A stretch of 64,000 nt of DNA from Actinomycetospora straminea (GCF_028737255.1 NZ_JAQZAN010000003.1:186001-250000), one strand, 5' to 3'; shown: positions 15,119-24,462, counted from the first letter of the stretch. A program made the numbers and translations. Notes: generated from the sequence alone by a model not told the origin.

Positions 15119-16744
15119 ATCGCCACCCCCACGCTCGCCCCCGCCCGCCCCGCGCGTCTCCCGCCGGGGTGGACGGTCGTCCTCGACCGCCGGGTCCTGC
15201 GCGTCGACGGCGGCCGGACGCTGGTGGGCGGCTCGCCGCCACGGGTGCTGCACCTCGCGCCGGCGGCGGTCGCGCGGCTCGCCCGGGGCGGCTCCGTCCC
15301 GGCCGACGCGCGGCTGGTGGTCACCGACGCGACGTCCGCGGCGCTGGCGCGCCTGCTCACCGACGCCGGCGTCGCGCACCCGGAGCCGTCGCACCCCGAC
15401 GCGCCGGACGCCGCCGACGTCTCGGTGGTCGTGCCCGTGCGCGACCGCCCCGCCGAGCTCGCGCGCCTGCTCGACGCCCTGCGCGGGTCCGGGGTCGGCG
15501 AGGTCGTGGTCGTCGACGACGGCTCCGCCGACCCCGACGCGACGGCCCGGGTGGCCGGCGAGCGGAACGCGCGCGTCGTGCGGCACCCGGTCTCGCGGGG
15601 CCCGGCCGCCGCGCGGAACACGGGGGCGGCGTCGTCGTCCGGCGCGCTCGTGGCGTTCCTCGACTCCGACGTGGTGCCCGAACCCGGCTGGCTCGCCCCG
15701 CTGCTCGGGCACCTCGCCGACCCCGCCGTCGCCCTCGCCGCCCCCCGCATCGTCGCCTGGACCGACGCGAGGTCCGGGGTTGCCAGCCTGGCGTCCACGC
15801 TGGCGTCCAACGTCAGGAGAGCCCCCAGCTCGTTCGCGGGGCGGGCGGTTGCCCGTTACGAGGAGCGCCGATCCAGCCTCGACCTCGGCGCGCGCCCCGC
15901 CCCCGTCACCGCGCGCTCGCGCGTCGCCTACGTCCCCAGCGCCGCGCTGCTCGTCCGCCGCGACGCGCTGGGCACCGGCTTCGCCGAGGACATGCCCGTC
16001 GCCGAGGACGTCGACCTCGTCTGGCGCCTGGCCGCCGACGGCTGGCGGCTGCGCTACGAGCCGGCGTCGCGGGTCGCGCACGAGCACCGCGACGCCGTCG
16101 GCCCCTGGCTCGCGCGCAAGGCGTTCTACGGCACCGGCGCGGCCCCGCTCGCCCTGCGCCACCCTCGTCGCGTGCCCCCGGTCGCCCTCGCCCCCTGGAC
16201 CGCCGCCGCCGTGGCGCTCCTGGGCGTCCAGCGCCGGTGGAGCACCGCCGCGGCCGGCGCGGTGACGCTCGCCGCCACGGCCCGCTTGGCGCGAGGTCTG
16301 CACGACGCCCGAGCCGGCAAGCGAGCCGGTGGAAATCCTGACGTCGAACGCCAGCGTGGACGCCAGGCTGGCAACCCCCGGCTGTCACGAGCCCCCTGGC
16401 TGCCTGCCGCCCGGTTGGCCGCGGTGCTGGCGCCGTGGGGGCTGGGCGGGGCGGCGTGGCAGGCGGCGGGGGCGCTGACGCGCCACTGGTGGCCCGCCGC
16501 CGTGGCCGGTTCGCTCGTGTCCCGCCGGATACGACGAGCCACGATCGCCGCCGCCCTCGCCGAGGGCCTCGCCGACTGGTGGCGCTTCCGCCCGCCCGGC
16601 GCCGGTCCCGTCGACGCCGCGACGCACGTCGTCGCCCACCGCCTCGACGACCTCGCCTACGGCGCCGGGCTGTGGTGGGGCGCCTGGCGGCACCGCACCG
16701 TCGCGCCGTTGCGCCCCGACCTCTCCGGAAAGGCGCCGTCATGA
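15119..16744 (+). CDS. mftF: Mycofactocin glycosyltransferase MftF, with two in-frame repeat insertions and no canonical start
   Basis: 541 residues if read from ATC at 15119; the first in-frame GTG is at 15224, inside the conserved N-terminal region LPPGWTVVLDRRVLRVDGG. MftF attaches beta-1,4-linked glucose units to premycofactocin. GT2-type motifs: VSVVVPVRDRP and VVVVDDGSADPD, FLDSDVV, then YVPSAALLVRRDAL and VAEDVDLVWRLAADGW near residue 300, RKAFYGTGAAPLALRH after it, and C-terminal hydrophobic helices. Two copies of the dispersed repeat lie in frame: VASLASTLASNVR at 15780-15818 and NPDVERQRGRQAGNP at 16332-16377. It overlaps the MOSC gene by 4 bp (ATGA). The start is uncertain. Confidence 0.85.
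   Translation: MATPTLAPARPARLPPGWTVVLDRRVLRVDGGRTLVGGSPPRVLHLAPAAVARLARGGSVPADARLVVTDATSAALARLLTDAGVAHPEPSHPDAPDAADVSVVVPVRDRPAELARLLDALRGSGVGEVVVVDDGSADPDATARVAGERNARVVRHPVSRGPAAARNTGAASSSGALVAFLDSDVVPEPGWLAPLLGHLADPAVALAAPRIVAWTDARSGVASLASTLASNVRRAPSSFAGRAVARYEERRSSLDLGARPAPVTARSRVAYVPSAALLVRRDALGTGFAEDMPVAEDVDLVWRLAADGWRLRYEPASRVAHEHRDAVGPWLARKAFYGTGAAPLALRHPRRVPPVALAPWTAAAVALLGVQRRWSTAAAGAVTLAATARLARGLHDARAGKRAGGNPDVERQRGRQAGNPRLSRAPWLPAARLAAVLAPWGLGGAAWQAAGALTRHWWPAAVAGSLVSRRIRRATIAAALAEGLADWWRFRPPGAGPVDAATHVVAHRLDDLAYGAGLWWGAWRHRTVAPLRPDLSGKAPS
15780..15818 (+). repeat. Dispersed palindrome-bearing repeat, copy 3, inside mftF
   Basis: Starts TTGCCAGCCTGGCGTCCACG and runs on through CTGGCGTCCAACGTCAGG. 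It is translated in frame as VASLASTLASNVR between an AAPRIVAW segment and RYEERRSSLDLG, parts of MftF that are normally close together. It is inverted relative to copy 4. Confidence 0.85.
16336..16374 (-). repeat. Dispersed palindrome-bearing repeat, copy 4, inside mftF
   Basis: Reverse-oriented copy, 518 bp from copy 3. On the plus strand it encodes DVERQRGRQAG in a loop before the C-terminal hydrophobic segments of MftF. The outer flank GGCAACCCCCGG mirrors the flank of copy 3. Confidence 0.85.
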
Positions 16745-17373
16745 GGATCCGCACCGTCGCCGTCGGCCGGCCGGGGGTCGTCCCGGGCCCCCGCGACGGC
16801 GAGACGACCAGCACCGCGATCTGGAAGGACCCCGTCGACGGGCCGGTCGAGGTCGGGCCGGAGGGCCTGGTCGGCGACGAGCAGGCCGACCGCGTCCACC
16901 ACGGCGGCCCGGAGAAGGCGGTCTACGCCTACGGCGACGAGGACCTCGCCTGGTGGCGCAGCGTGGGTGACCTGAGGGACGACCAGGTGTTCGGCCAGAA
17001 CCTCACCACCACCGGGCTCGACCTGCGCGACGCCGTCGTCGGCGAGCACTGGCGGATCGGTACCGCCGAGCTCGCCGTCGTCCAGCCCCGCATCCCGTGC
17101 TTCAAGCTCGGCCTGCGCGCCGGCGACCCGACCCTGCCCCGCCGCTTCGCCGCCGCCGACCGTCCCGGCGTCTACCTCCGCGTCGTGCGGCCGGGCACGA
17201 TCACGCCCGGCGACGCCGTCACGATCACCGACCGGCCGGTCCACGGCGTCACCGTCGCCGAGGCCTTCGCGATCTTCCACCACGACCGCGAGCGCGCCGC
17301 CCGCCTGCTCGACGCGCCGGGCCTGCCGTCCTCGTGGCACACCTGGGCGCGCAAGCGCTTGAGCCGCACCTGA
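16741..17373 (+). CDS. MOSC domain protein
   Basis: 210 residues, ATG start overlapping mftF by 4 bp. The MOSC (molybdenum cofactor sulfurase C-terminal) family is recognised by VDGPVEVGPEGLVGDEQADR, HGGPEKAVYAY, FGQNLTTTGLDLRD and the conserved Cys in RIPCFKLGLRAGD. The order resembles YiiM-type stand-alone MOSC proteins. These bind or transfer molybdenum cofactor or its sulfur ligand; YiiM reduces N-hydroxylated compounds. Its coupling to mftF may be incidental. The molybdenum hydroxylase cluster starts about 3 kb downstream. Confidence 0.88.
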   Translation: MRIRTVAVGRPGVVPGPRDGETTSTAIWKDPVDGPVEVGPEGLVGDEQADRVHHGGPEKAVYAYGDEDLAWWRSVGDLRDDQVFGQNLTTTGLDLRDAVVGEHWRIGTAELAVVQPRIPCFKLGLRAGDPTLPRRFAAADRPGVYLRVVRPGTITPGDAVTITDRPVHGVTVAEAFAIFHHDRERAARLLDAPGLPSSWHTWARKRLSRT

Positions 17374-17487
17374 CCACGCGATCCCGCGCACTCGGACGTG
17401 GTCCGTCGGCGCGAGGGCGTGCCAGAGTTCCCCGACGAGGACTGCGGGACGGCCGGACAGCACGGCAACGGGACGAGGACGGGACAC

Positions 17488-20169
17488 ATGACCAAGTTCG
17501 TGTACGACTTCGCCGAGGGTGACCGCGACCAGAAGGACCTGCTCGGCGGCAAGGGCGCCAACCTCGCGGAGATGACCAACCTCGGTCTGCCGGTGCCGCC
17601 CGGGTTCACGATCACCACCGAGGCCTGCCGCGCCTACCTCGCCGACGGCCGGGAGCCCGACGGTCTCGCCGACGAGGTCACCGAGCACCTCGTGGCCCTC
17701 GAGCAGACGATGGGCAAGCAGCTCGGCCAGGCCGACGACCCGCTGCTCGTCTCCGTGCGCTCCGGGGCGAAGTTCTCGATGCCCGGGATGATGGAGACCG
17801 TCCTCAACGTCGGGCTCAACGACCGCTCGGTGCACGGGCTCGCGACGCAGGCCGGCGACGAGCGCTTCGCCTGGGACTCCTACCGCCGGCTCGTCCAGAT
17901 GTTCGGCGCGACGGTGCTGGGCATCGAGGCCGAGCACTTCCACGACGCCCTCGAGGACGCCAAGAAGGCCAAGGGCACGACGAACGACCTCGACCTCGAC
18001 GCCGGCGACTTCACCGCCCTGGTCGAGACGTTCAAGGGCGTCGTGCGCGAGCACGCCGGGCGCGAGTTCCCGCAGGACCCGCGCGAGCAGATGGACCTCG
18101 CGATCCGGGCGGTGTTCGACTCCTGGAACTCCCCGCGCGCGAACGTCTACCGCCGCCAGGAGCGCATCCCGGCCGACCTCGGCACCGCGGTGAGCGTCTG
18201 CTCGATGGTGTTCGGCAACCTCGGCATGGACTCCGGCACCGGCGTGGCGTTCACCCGCGACCCCGCGTCCGGCGAGCAGGGCATCTACGGCGACTACCTG
18301 CAGAACGCCCAGGGCGAGGACGTCGTCGCCGGCATCCGGAACACGCTGCACCTCACCGAGCTCGAGCGGATCGACAAGGCCTGCTACGACCAGCTGCTCG
18401 AGATCATGTCGACCCTCGAGCGCCACTACCGCGACCTCTGCGACATCGAGTTCACCATCGAGCGCGGCAAGCTCTGGATGCTGCAGACCCGGGTCGGCAA
18501 GCGCACCGCCGCCGCCGCGTTCACCGTCGCGTGCCAGCTCGTCGACGAGGGCCTCATCGACATGGACGAGGCCCTGCAGCGCGTGACGGGCGCGCAGCTC
18601 GCGCAGCTGATGTTCCCGCGGTTCGACCGCGACGCCGAGAAGGACCTGCTCACGACGGGCATGAACGCCTCGCCCGGCGCCGCCGGCGGCCTCGCGGTGT
18701 TCGACTCGGCCACCGCGGTCCGGCGCGCGCGGGCCGGGGAGAAGGTCATCCTGGTCCGCCGCGAGACCAACCCCGACGACCTCGACGGCATGATCGCCGC
18801 CGAGGGCGTGCTGACCAGCCGTGGCGGGCGCACGTCGCACGCGGCGGTGGTCGCGCGCGGCATGGGCAAGACCGCGGTCTGCGGCGCCGAGGAGCTCGAG
18901 GTCGACGTGCGGGCGAAGAAGCTCACCGCCGCCGACGGGCGCGAGGTGCACGAGGGCGACACCATCTCCATCGACGGCACCAACGGCGAGGTCTACCTCG
19001 GCGAGGTCCCCGTGGTCGCGAGCCCGGTGATGTCCTACTTCGAGGGGTCGACCGGGCTCGCCGAGAACGACGACCTCGTGGCGGCGGTCGACCGGATCAT
19101 GCGGCACGCCGACGCCGGTCGGCGGCTGCGGGTCCGGGTCAACGCCGACACCGGCGAGGACTGCGCGACCGCGCGCACGTTCGGCGCCGAGGGCGTCGGG
19201 CTCTGCCGCACCGAGCACATGTTCCTGGGCGAGCGCCGCGAGCTCGTGGAGGCGCTCGTGCTCGCCGAGACCCAGGACGAGCGCGAGAAGGCCCTGGCCA
19301 CGCTGCTGCCGCTCCAGATCGAGGACTTCACCGCGATCTACCGGGCGATGGCGGGCCTGCCGGTGACGATCCGGCTGCTCGACCCGCCGCTGCACGAGTT
19401 CCTGCCCGACCTCACCGAGCTCTCGGTCGAGGTCGCCGTCGCCCGCGAGCGCGGCGAGCTGACCGAGGAGCGCGAGGAACTGCTCGCGAGCGTGCGGCGC
19501 CTGCACGAGCAGAACCCGATGCTGGGGCTGCGCGGCGTGCGGCTCGGGATCGCGGTGCCGGGGCTCTACGCGATGCAGGTCCGCGCCATCACCCGCGCGG
19601 CGGCGACGCTGGCCGCGGAGGGCACCACGGTGCTCCCGGAGATCATGGTGCCGCTGGTCGGCACGGTGCAGGAGCTGCAGGCGGTCGCGGCGGAGATCGC
19701 GCAGGTGGTCGCCGAGCCGGAGTCGCTGGTGGACGGCGAGCCCGTCGCCCACCAGATCGGCACGATGATCGAGCTCCCGCGGGCGGCGCTGGTCGCCGCG
19801 CAGATCGCCGAGGTCGCCCAGTTCTTCTCGTTCGGCACCAACGACCTCACCCAGACCACCTGGGGCTTCTCGCGCGACGACGTCGAGAGCTCGTTCTTCT
19901 CCGACTACCTGGAGTCGGGCATCTTCGGCGTCTCGCCGTTCGAGTCGCTCGACACCGAGGGCGTCGGCGAGCTCGTCGAGATCGCGTCGTGGCGGGGCCG
20001 CGAGGTGCGCCACGACCTCAAGCTCGGCATCTGCGGCGAGCACGGCGGTGACCCGGACTCGGTGCACTTCTTCCACCACGCGGGCCTGGACTACGTGTCG
20101 TGCTCGCCGTTCCGGATCCCCGTCGCGCGGCTCGAGGCGGGGCGCGCGGCCACGTCCCCGAAGGCCTGA
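17488..20169 (+). CDS. ppdK: Pyruvate, phosphate dikinase
   Basis: 893 residues, ATG start. The enzyme interconverts pyruvate, ATP and phosphate with phosphoenolpyruvate, AMP and pyrophosphate. The N-terminal ATP-grasp part begins FVYDFAEGDRDQKDLLGGKG. The phosphohistidine loop is GGRTSHAAVVARGMG near residue 455, and the C-terminal PEP/pyruvate barrel contains GLCRTEHMF and the Cys motif VSCSPFRIP near residue 870. Length fits the family. It stands alone, about 110 bp behind the MOSC gene, and is followed by a hairpin at 20231-20248. Confidence 0.96.
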   Translation: MTKFVYDFAEGDRDQKDLLGGKGANLAEMTNLGLPVPPGFTITTEACRAYLADGREPDGLADEVTEHLVALEQTMGKQLGQADDPLLVSVRSGAKFSMPGMMETVLNVGLNDRSVHGLATQAGDERFAWDSYRRLVQMFGATVLGIEAEHFHDALEDAKKAKGTTNDLDLDAGDFTALVETFKGVVREHAGREFPQDPREQMDLAIRAVFDSWNSPRANVYRRQERIPADLGTAVSVCSMVFGNLGMDSGTGVAFTRDPASGEQGIYGDYLQNAQGEDVVAGIRNTLHLTELERIDKACYDQLLEIMSTLERHYRDLCDIEFTIERGKLWMLQTRVGKRTAAAAFTVACQLVDEGLIDMDEALQRVTGAQLAQLMFPRFDRDAEKDLLTTGMNASPGAAGGLAVFDSATAVRRARAGEKVILVRRETNPDDLDGMIAAEGVLTSRGGRTSHAAVVARGMGKTAVCGAEELEVDVRAKKLTAADGREVHEGDTISIDGTNGEVYLGEVPVVASPVMSYFEGSTGLAENDDLVAAVDRIMRHADAGRRLRVRVNADTGEDCATARTFGAEGVGLCRTEHMFLGERRELVEALVLAETQDEREKALATLLPLQIEDFTAIYRAMAGLPVTIRLLDPPLHEFLPDLTELSVEVAVARERGELTEEREELLASVRRLHEQNPMLGLRGVRLGIAVPGLYAMQVRAITRAAATLAAEGTTVLPEIMVPLVGTVQELQAVAAEIAQVVAEPESLVDGEPVAHQIGTMIELPRAALVAAQIAEVAQFFSFGTNDLTQTTWGFSRDDVESSFFSDYLESGIFGVSPFESLDTEGVGELVEIASWRGREVRHDLKLGICGEHGGDPDSVHFFHHAGLDYVSCSPFRIPVARLEAGRAATSPKA

Positions 20170-20597
20170 GCGGGACCTCGGGGACGGCTCGCGCGGCGTC
20201 GCCGCGCGTGTGCTCCGCGTGACGGCGCCACCCCTCCGAACGGAGGGGGGCGCGGCTGTCCGGGACGCCTTCTTTCGGGCGGCGCCCACCGGCGCTCGGC
20301 CGTCGTCGTGCCGCAGGTACGGCGCGAGGGTTCCGGTGTCGCCGCGACTGCGGAAACAGCACTCGAACGGCCCACCACCGGGACGTTTACCGACCGGATC
20401 CGGGCCCCGAGTGGATGTTGCGCCACCCCGACGAGGGGGGTGTGATGTGTCCGCCACCACGCCGGAGTTGGTCGGCAACGCGTGCGCGCCGTCGCGACGG
20501 CGGCGGGCACGGTTCGCAACACCACCACCACCACGTCCTCGGTCACGTCCGTCGGGCTCCGGTGCCCCGTCGCGCGGCCGAGTGAGGAGTGAGGTCC
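20170..20597. other. Intergenic region between ppdK and coxS
   Basis: 428 bp with no supported gene. The first part holds a terminator-like hairpin. The later part, less GC-rich around 20350-20480 and containing GTGTGATGTGT, should carry the promoter of the cox operon. GAGGAGTGAGG at 20585-20595 is the ribosome-binding region of coxS. Confidence 0.5.
20231..20248. terminator. Hairpin downstream of ppdK
   Basis: CCCCTCCG-AA-CGGAGGGG, an 8 bp GC-only stem with a 2 nt loop, 60 bp after the ppdK stop. No U-tract. Confidence 0.5.
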
Positions 20598-21122
20598 ATG
20601 GCACGCATCCGGACCACCGTCGACGGACTCGTCTACGAGGACGACGTCGAGCCCCGCATGCTGCTCGTCCAGTACCTGCGTGAGCGACTCGGCAAGACGG
20701 GCACGGTGATCGGCTGCGACACGAGCAACTGCGGGGCGTGCACCGTCCACCTCGACGGCCTGAGCGTGAAGTCGTGCTCGGTGCTCGCCGTCCAGGCGAA
20801 CGGCAGCGAGGTCCTCACCATCGAGGGCCTCGAGCGGGACGGCCAGCTGCACCCCATGCAGCAGGCGTTCCACGACAACCACGCCCTGCAGTGCGGCTAC
20901 TGCACGCCCGGCATGATCATGCAGTCGATCGACCTCCTGGGGGAGAACCCCGACCCGTCGGAGCAGGAGATCCGTGAGGGCATCGAGGGCAACCTCTGCC
21001 GCTGCACCGGCTACCAGAACATCGTGCGCGCCGTCCAGGACGCCGCCTCGAAGATGAAGCCGGGCGCGTCCCCCACCGCCGAGGCCGGCGCGAAGCAGAC
21101 CGTCGCGGGCGGTGGCGCCTGA
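20598..21122 (+). CDS. coxS: CO-dehydrogenase-family small subunit, 2Fe-2S protein
   Basis: 174 residues, ATG start chosen for the GAGG-rich site upstream. Two 2Fe-2S clusters are bound by the plant-ferredoxin-like motif [16 protein letters not shown] with a later Cys in KSCSVLA, and by the helical motif QCGYCTPGM with [10 protein letters not shown]. The subunit passes electrons from molybdenum to FAD. It overlaps coxL by 1 bp (TGATG). The S-L-M order seen here is the one usual for form II clusters. A C-terminal Ala/Gly tail extends past the fold. Confidence 0.94.
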   Translation: MARIRTTVDGLVYEDDVEPRMLLVQYLRERLGKTGTVIGCDTSNCGACTVHLDGLSVKSCSVLAVQANGSEVLTIEGLERDGQLHPMQQAFHDNHALQCGYCTPGMIMQSIDLLGENPDPSEQEIREGIEGNLCRCTGYQNIVRAVQDAASKMKPGASPTAEAGAKQTVAGGGA

Positions 21123-23614
21123 TGACGACCACCGAGAACGCGCCCACCCAGGAGATCGGGCGGGACCGCCGCCGCAAGGAGGACCGTCGGCTCATCACCG
21201 GGCGCACCCGGTGGACCGACAACCAGGCCCTCACCGGCCTGCTCCACATCTCGGTGGTGCGCAGCCCGTTCGCGCACGCGGAGATCAAGGGCATCGACAC
21301 GTCGGCGGCCAAGCAGGTCCCCGGCGTCGTCGCCGTCTACACGGCCGCCGACCTCGGCGCCGACCAGGTGCAGCTGCCCTGCGCGTGGCCGGTCACCAAG
21401 GACATGAAGGCCCCGCAGCGCCCGGCCCTGGCCGGCAGCCGCGTGAACTTCGCCGGCGAGGGCGTCGCGGTGGTCGTCGCCCGCAGCGCGGCGATCGCCA
21501 AGGACGCCGCCGAGCAGGTCGAGGTCGACTACGACGAGCTCGAGCCGGTCCTCGACATGGAGGCCGCCCTCGCCGACGGCGCGACGCTCGTCCACCCGGA
21601 GATCGGCACCAACGCCAACGCGCAGTGGGTGTTCGACTCCGGCGAGGCGGGCTCGGGCGGCAGCGTCGCCGAGGCGCTGCAGAAGGCCGAGTCGGACGAC
21701 GACCAGATCATCGTCAAGCGCCGCTTCCGTCAGCAGCGGCTCGTGCCGGTGTTCATGGAGCCGCGCTCCACGGTGGTCGACCCCAGCGGCGAGCAGCTGG
21801 TCATGTGGTCGTCGACGCAGGTGCCGCACATCCTCAAGACGATGCTGGCGCTGACGCTCGGCCTGCCCGAGCACAAGGTCCGCGTCATCGCGCCGGACGT
21901 CGGCGGCGGCTTCGGCGGCAAGATCGCCGTGGCCCCCGAGGAGGTCCTGACGCTGCTGGTGGCCCAGAAGCTGGGCAAGCCGGTGAAGTGGACCGAGACC
22001 CGCTCGGAGTCCCTGCTCACCGCCCACCACGGCCGGGACCAGATCCAGGACCTGACGATGTCCGTCACCAAGGACGGCACCATCACCGGCCTGGACGTCA
22101 AGCTCCTCGCCGACATGGGCGCCTACCTGGGCCTCGTCGGGCCGGGCGTGCCGATCCTCGGCGCGTTCATGTTCAACGCGATCTACAAGATCCCGGCGTA
22201 CCGCTTCGACTGCACCAACGTCTTCACCACCAAGACGCTCACCGACGCCTACCGCGGCGCCGGTCGCCCGGAGGCCACCTTCGGCATCGAGCGCCTGATG
22301 GACGAGGCGGCCCTCGAGCTCGGCATGGAGCCGATGGAGTTCCGCCGGAAGAACTGGATCAAGCACGAGGAGTTCCCGTACACCACGGTCAGCACGCTGA
22401 CCTACGACACGGGCAACTACGAGGCGGCCACCGACCAGGCCCTGCAGATGTTCGACTACGACGGCCTGCGGCGTGAGCAGCAGGAGCGTCGTGAGCGGGG
22501 CGACGTCAAGCAGCTCGGCATCGGCATCTCGACCTTCACCGAGATGTGCGGTCTCGCCCCGTCCCGCGTGCTCGGCTCGCTCGACTACGGCGCCGGCGGC
22601 TGGGAGACGGCGGCGATCCGGATGCTGCCGACCGGCAAGGCCGAGGTCGTCGTCGGTGTCAGCCCGCACGGGCAGGGCCACGAGACCGCGTTCTCGCAGA
22701 TCGTCGCCGACCAGCTCGGCGTGCCGTTCGACGACGTCGAAATCCTCCACGGCGACACGCAGTCGTCGTACCGGGGCCTCGACACCTACGGCTCGCGCTC
22801 GCTGGCCGTCGGCGGCATCGCCGTCGTCAAGGCGGCCGAGAAGGTCATCGAGAAGGCCAAGCCGATCGCGGCGCACATGCTGGAGGCCTCCGAGGGCGAC
22901 CTCGAGTTCTCGGGCGGGAGGTTCACGGTCAAGGGCACCGACAAGGGCGTGGGCATCCAGGACATCGCGCTCGCGGTGTTCGCGGCCCACGACTACCCGG
23001 AGGGCATCGAGCCCGACATCGACGCCCACGCGACGTTCGACCCGGAGAACTTCTCGTTCCCGCACGGCACGCACCTGTGCGCCGTGGAGGTCGACACCGA
23101 GACGGGCTTCGTGCAGCTCTACAAGTACGTGTGCGTCGACGACGTGGGCAACGTGATCAACCCGCTGATCGTCGAGGGCCAGGTCCACGGCGGTCTCGCC
23201 CAGGGCATCGCGCAGGCCCTGTTCGAGGAGGCCGCGTACGACGACCAGGGCACCCTGCTCTCGGGCACGCTGGTCGACTACACGCTGCCCACCGCGGCCG
23301 ACCTGATCAGCTTCGACACCGCGAACACCACCACCGCGTCGACCACCAACCCGCTCGGGGTCAAGGGCGTCGGCGAGGCGGGCACGATCGCCTCCACCCC
23401 GGCGGTCGTCAACTCGGTGCTCGACGCGATCCGCCACCTCGGCGTCAAGGACATCGACATGCCGACCACGCCCTACCGGGTCTGGACGGCGATCAACGAC
23501 GCCAAGGGCACCGCGGGCCGCGGTGACGAGGCGAACGTGGCCTCGCCCGGTGCGGGCCTCGGCTCCACCGCCAGTGACATCTCGAAGGGCGACACCCAGG
23601 GAGGGCACCTGTGA
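21122..23614 (+). CDS. coxL: CO-dehydrogenase-family large (molybdopterin) subunit, form II
   Basis: 830 residues. Molybdenum-cytosine-dinucleotide-binding motifs of the xanthine oxidase family are present: VGGGFGGK near residue 262, GQGHETAFSQI near 520 and the glutamate in GVKGVGEAGT near 750, which should be the general base at molybdenum. The active-site loop reads AYRGAGR near residue 380. Form I CO dehydrogenases have AYxCSFR with a copper-binding Cys; this one lacks that Cys, so oxidation of CO cannot be assumed and the real substrate is unknown. A Ser/Gly-rich tail follows the fold. It overlaps coxM by 4 bp (GTGA). Confidence 0.94.
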   Translation: MTTTENAPTQEIGRDRRRKEDRRLITGRTRWTDNQALTGLLHISVVRSPFAHAEIKGIDTSAAKQVPGVVAVYTAADLGADQVQLPCAWPVTKDMKAPQRPALAGSRVNFAGEGVAVVVARSAAIAKDAAEQVEVDYDELEPVLDMEAALADGATLVHPEIGTNANAQWVFDSGEAGSGGSVAEALQKAESDDDQIIVKRRFRQQRLVPVFMEPRSTVVDPSGEQLVMWSSTQVPHILKTMLALTLGLPEHKVRVIAPDVGGGFGGKIAVAPEEVLTLLVAQKLGKPVKWTETRSESLLTAHHGRDQIQDLTMSVTKDGTITGLDVKLLADMGAYLGLVGPGVPILGAFMFNAIYKIPAYRFDCTNVFTTKTLTDAYRGAGRPEATFGIERLMDEAALELGMEPMEFRRKNWIKHEEFPYTTVSTLTYDTGNYEAATDQALQMFDYDGLRREQQERRERGDVKQLGIGISTFTEMCGLAPSRVLGSLDYGAGGWETAAIRMLPTGKAEVVVGVSPHGQGHETAFSQIVADQLGVPFDDVEILHGDTQSSYRGLDTYGSRSLAVGGIAVVKAAEKVIEKAKPIAAHMLEASEGDLEFSGGRFTVKGTDKGVGIQDIALAVFAAHDYPEGIEPDIDAHATFDPENFSFPHGTHLCAVEVDTETGFVQLYKYVCVDDVGNVINPLIVEGQVHGGLAQGIAQALFEEAAYDDQGTLLSGTLVDYTLPTAADLISFDTANTTTASTTNPLGVKGVGEAGTIASTPAVVNSVLDAIRHLGVKDIDMPTTPYRVWTAINDAKGTAGRGDEANVASPGAGLGSTASDISKGDTQGGHL

Positions 23615-24462
23615 TCCCGGCCCAGTTCGACTACGTCCGGCCGACCACGGTCGAGGAGGCCGTCCAGGCCCTGCGCGACGGCGGCGACGACGCCAAGCTC
23701 CTGGCCGGCGGCCAGAGCCTGCTGCCGGTGCTGCGGCTGCGCATGGCGGACCCTTCGCTGATCATCGACCTCGGCGGCATCCCGGAGCTCAAGGGCGTCC
23801 GGGAGGAGGGCAACGAGGTCGTCGTCGGGGCCATGACGTCGCACTACGACGTCACCCGGGACGACACGCTGCGCCAGCACGTCGCCCTCATCCAGGAGGC
23901 GACGAAGACCGTCGCCGACCCGCAGGTGCGCCACAAGGGCACGCTCGGCGGGGCGCTCGCCCACGCCGACCCGGCCGGTGACCTCGCGGCGCCGGCGCTG
24001 GCCCTCGACGCGCAGTTCGTCATCGCGGGCCCCAACGGCACCCGGACGGTGGCGGCGGCGGACTTCTTCGAGGACTACTTCACCACCGCCATCGGCGAGG
24101 GTGAGCTCCTCACCGAGATCCGCTTCCCGAAGTACACCGGGTGGGGCGCGCGCTACGAGAAGTTCAACCGGGTCGCGCAGGCCTGGTCGATCGTCGCGGT
24201 GGCCGCCACGGTGAAGGTCGACGGCGGCACGATCTCCGAGGCCCGCATCGGCCTGACCAACATGGCGGGCACCCCGGTGCGCGCCCGGGCCGTCGAGTCG
24301 GCCCTGGTCGGGCAGAGCGCCACCGAGGACAATGTGCGCAAGGCCGCCCAGGCCGCCGCCGAGGGCACCAGCCCGACCGCGGACGCGGACGCCGGTTCCG
24401 ACTACCGCGAGCACCTCGCCCGGGTGCTCACGGGTCGGGCCGTCCTCGCGGCCGCGGGCTGA
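23611..24462 (+). CDS. coxM: CO-dehydrogenase-family medium subunit, FAD-binding
   Basis: 283 residues, GTG start. FAD contacts typical of the family are visible as LLAGGQSLLPVLRLRM near residue 30 and the second FAD motif in TVADPQVRHKGTLGGALAHADP near residues 100-122. It takes electrons from CoxS and delivers them to an acceptor, possibly quinone via CoxG. It is the third gene of the coxSLM unit and is followed after 98 bp by coxG. Confidence 0.94.
   Translation: MIPAQFDYVRPTTVEEAVQALRDGGDDAKLLAGGQSLLPVLRLRMADPSLIIDLGGIPELKGVREEGNEVVVGAMTSHYDVTRDDTLRQHVALIQEATKTVADPQVRHKGTLGGALAHADPAGDLAAPALALDAQFVIAGPNGTRTVAAADFFEDYFTTAIGEGELLTEIRFPKYTGWGARYEKFNRVAQAWSIVAVAATVKVDGGTISEARIGLTNMAGTPVRARAVESALVGQSATEDNVRKAAQAAAEGTSPTADADAGSDYREHLARVLTGRAVLAAAG

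Noticed and set aside
16657-20604. A 1315-codon open frame on the minus strand across ppdK
   Set aside because: Same reason; ppdK on the plus strand has all its catalytic motifs, and the antisense product is composition-biased without domains.
21122-23614. Active form I CO dehydrogenase
   Set aside because: The AYRGAGR loop lacks the Cys that ligates copper in form I enzymes.
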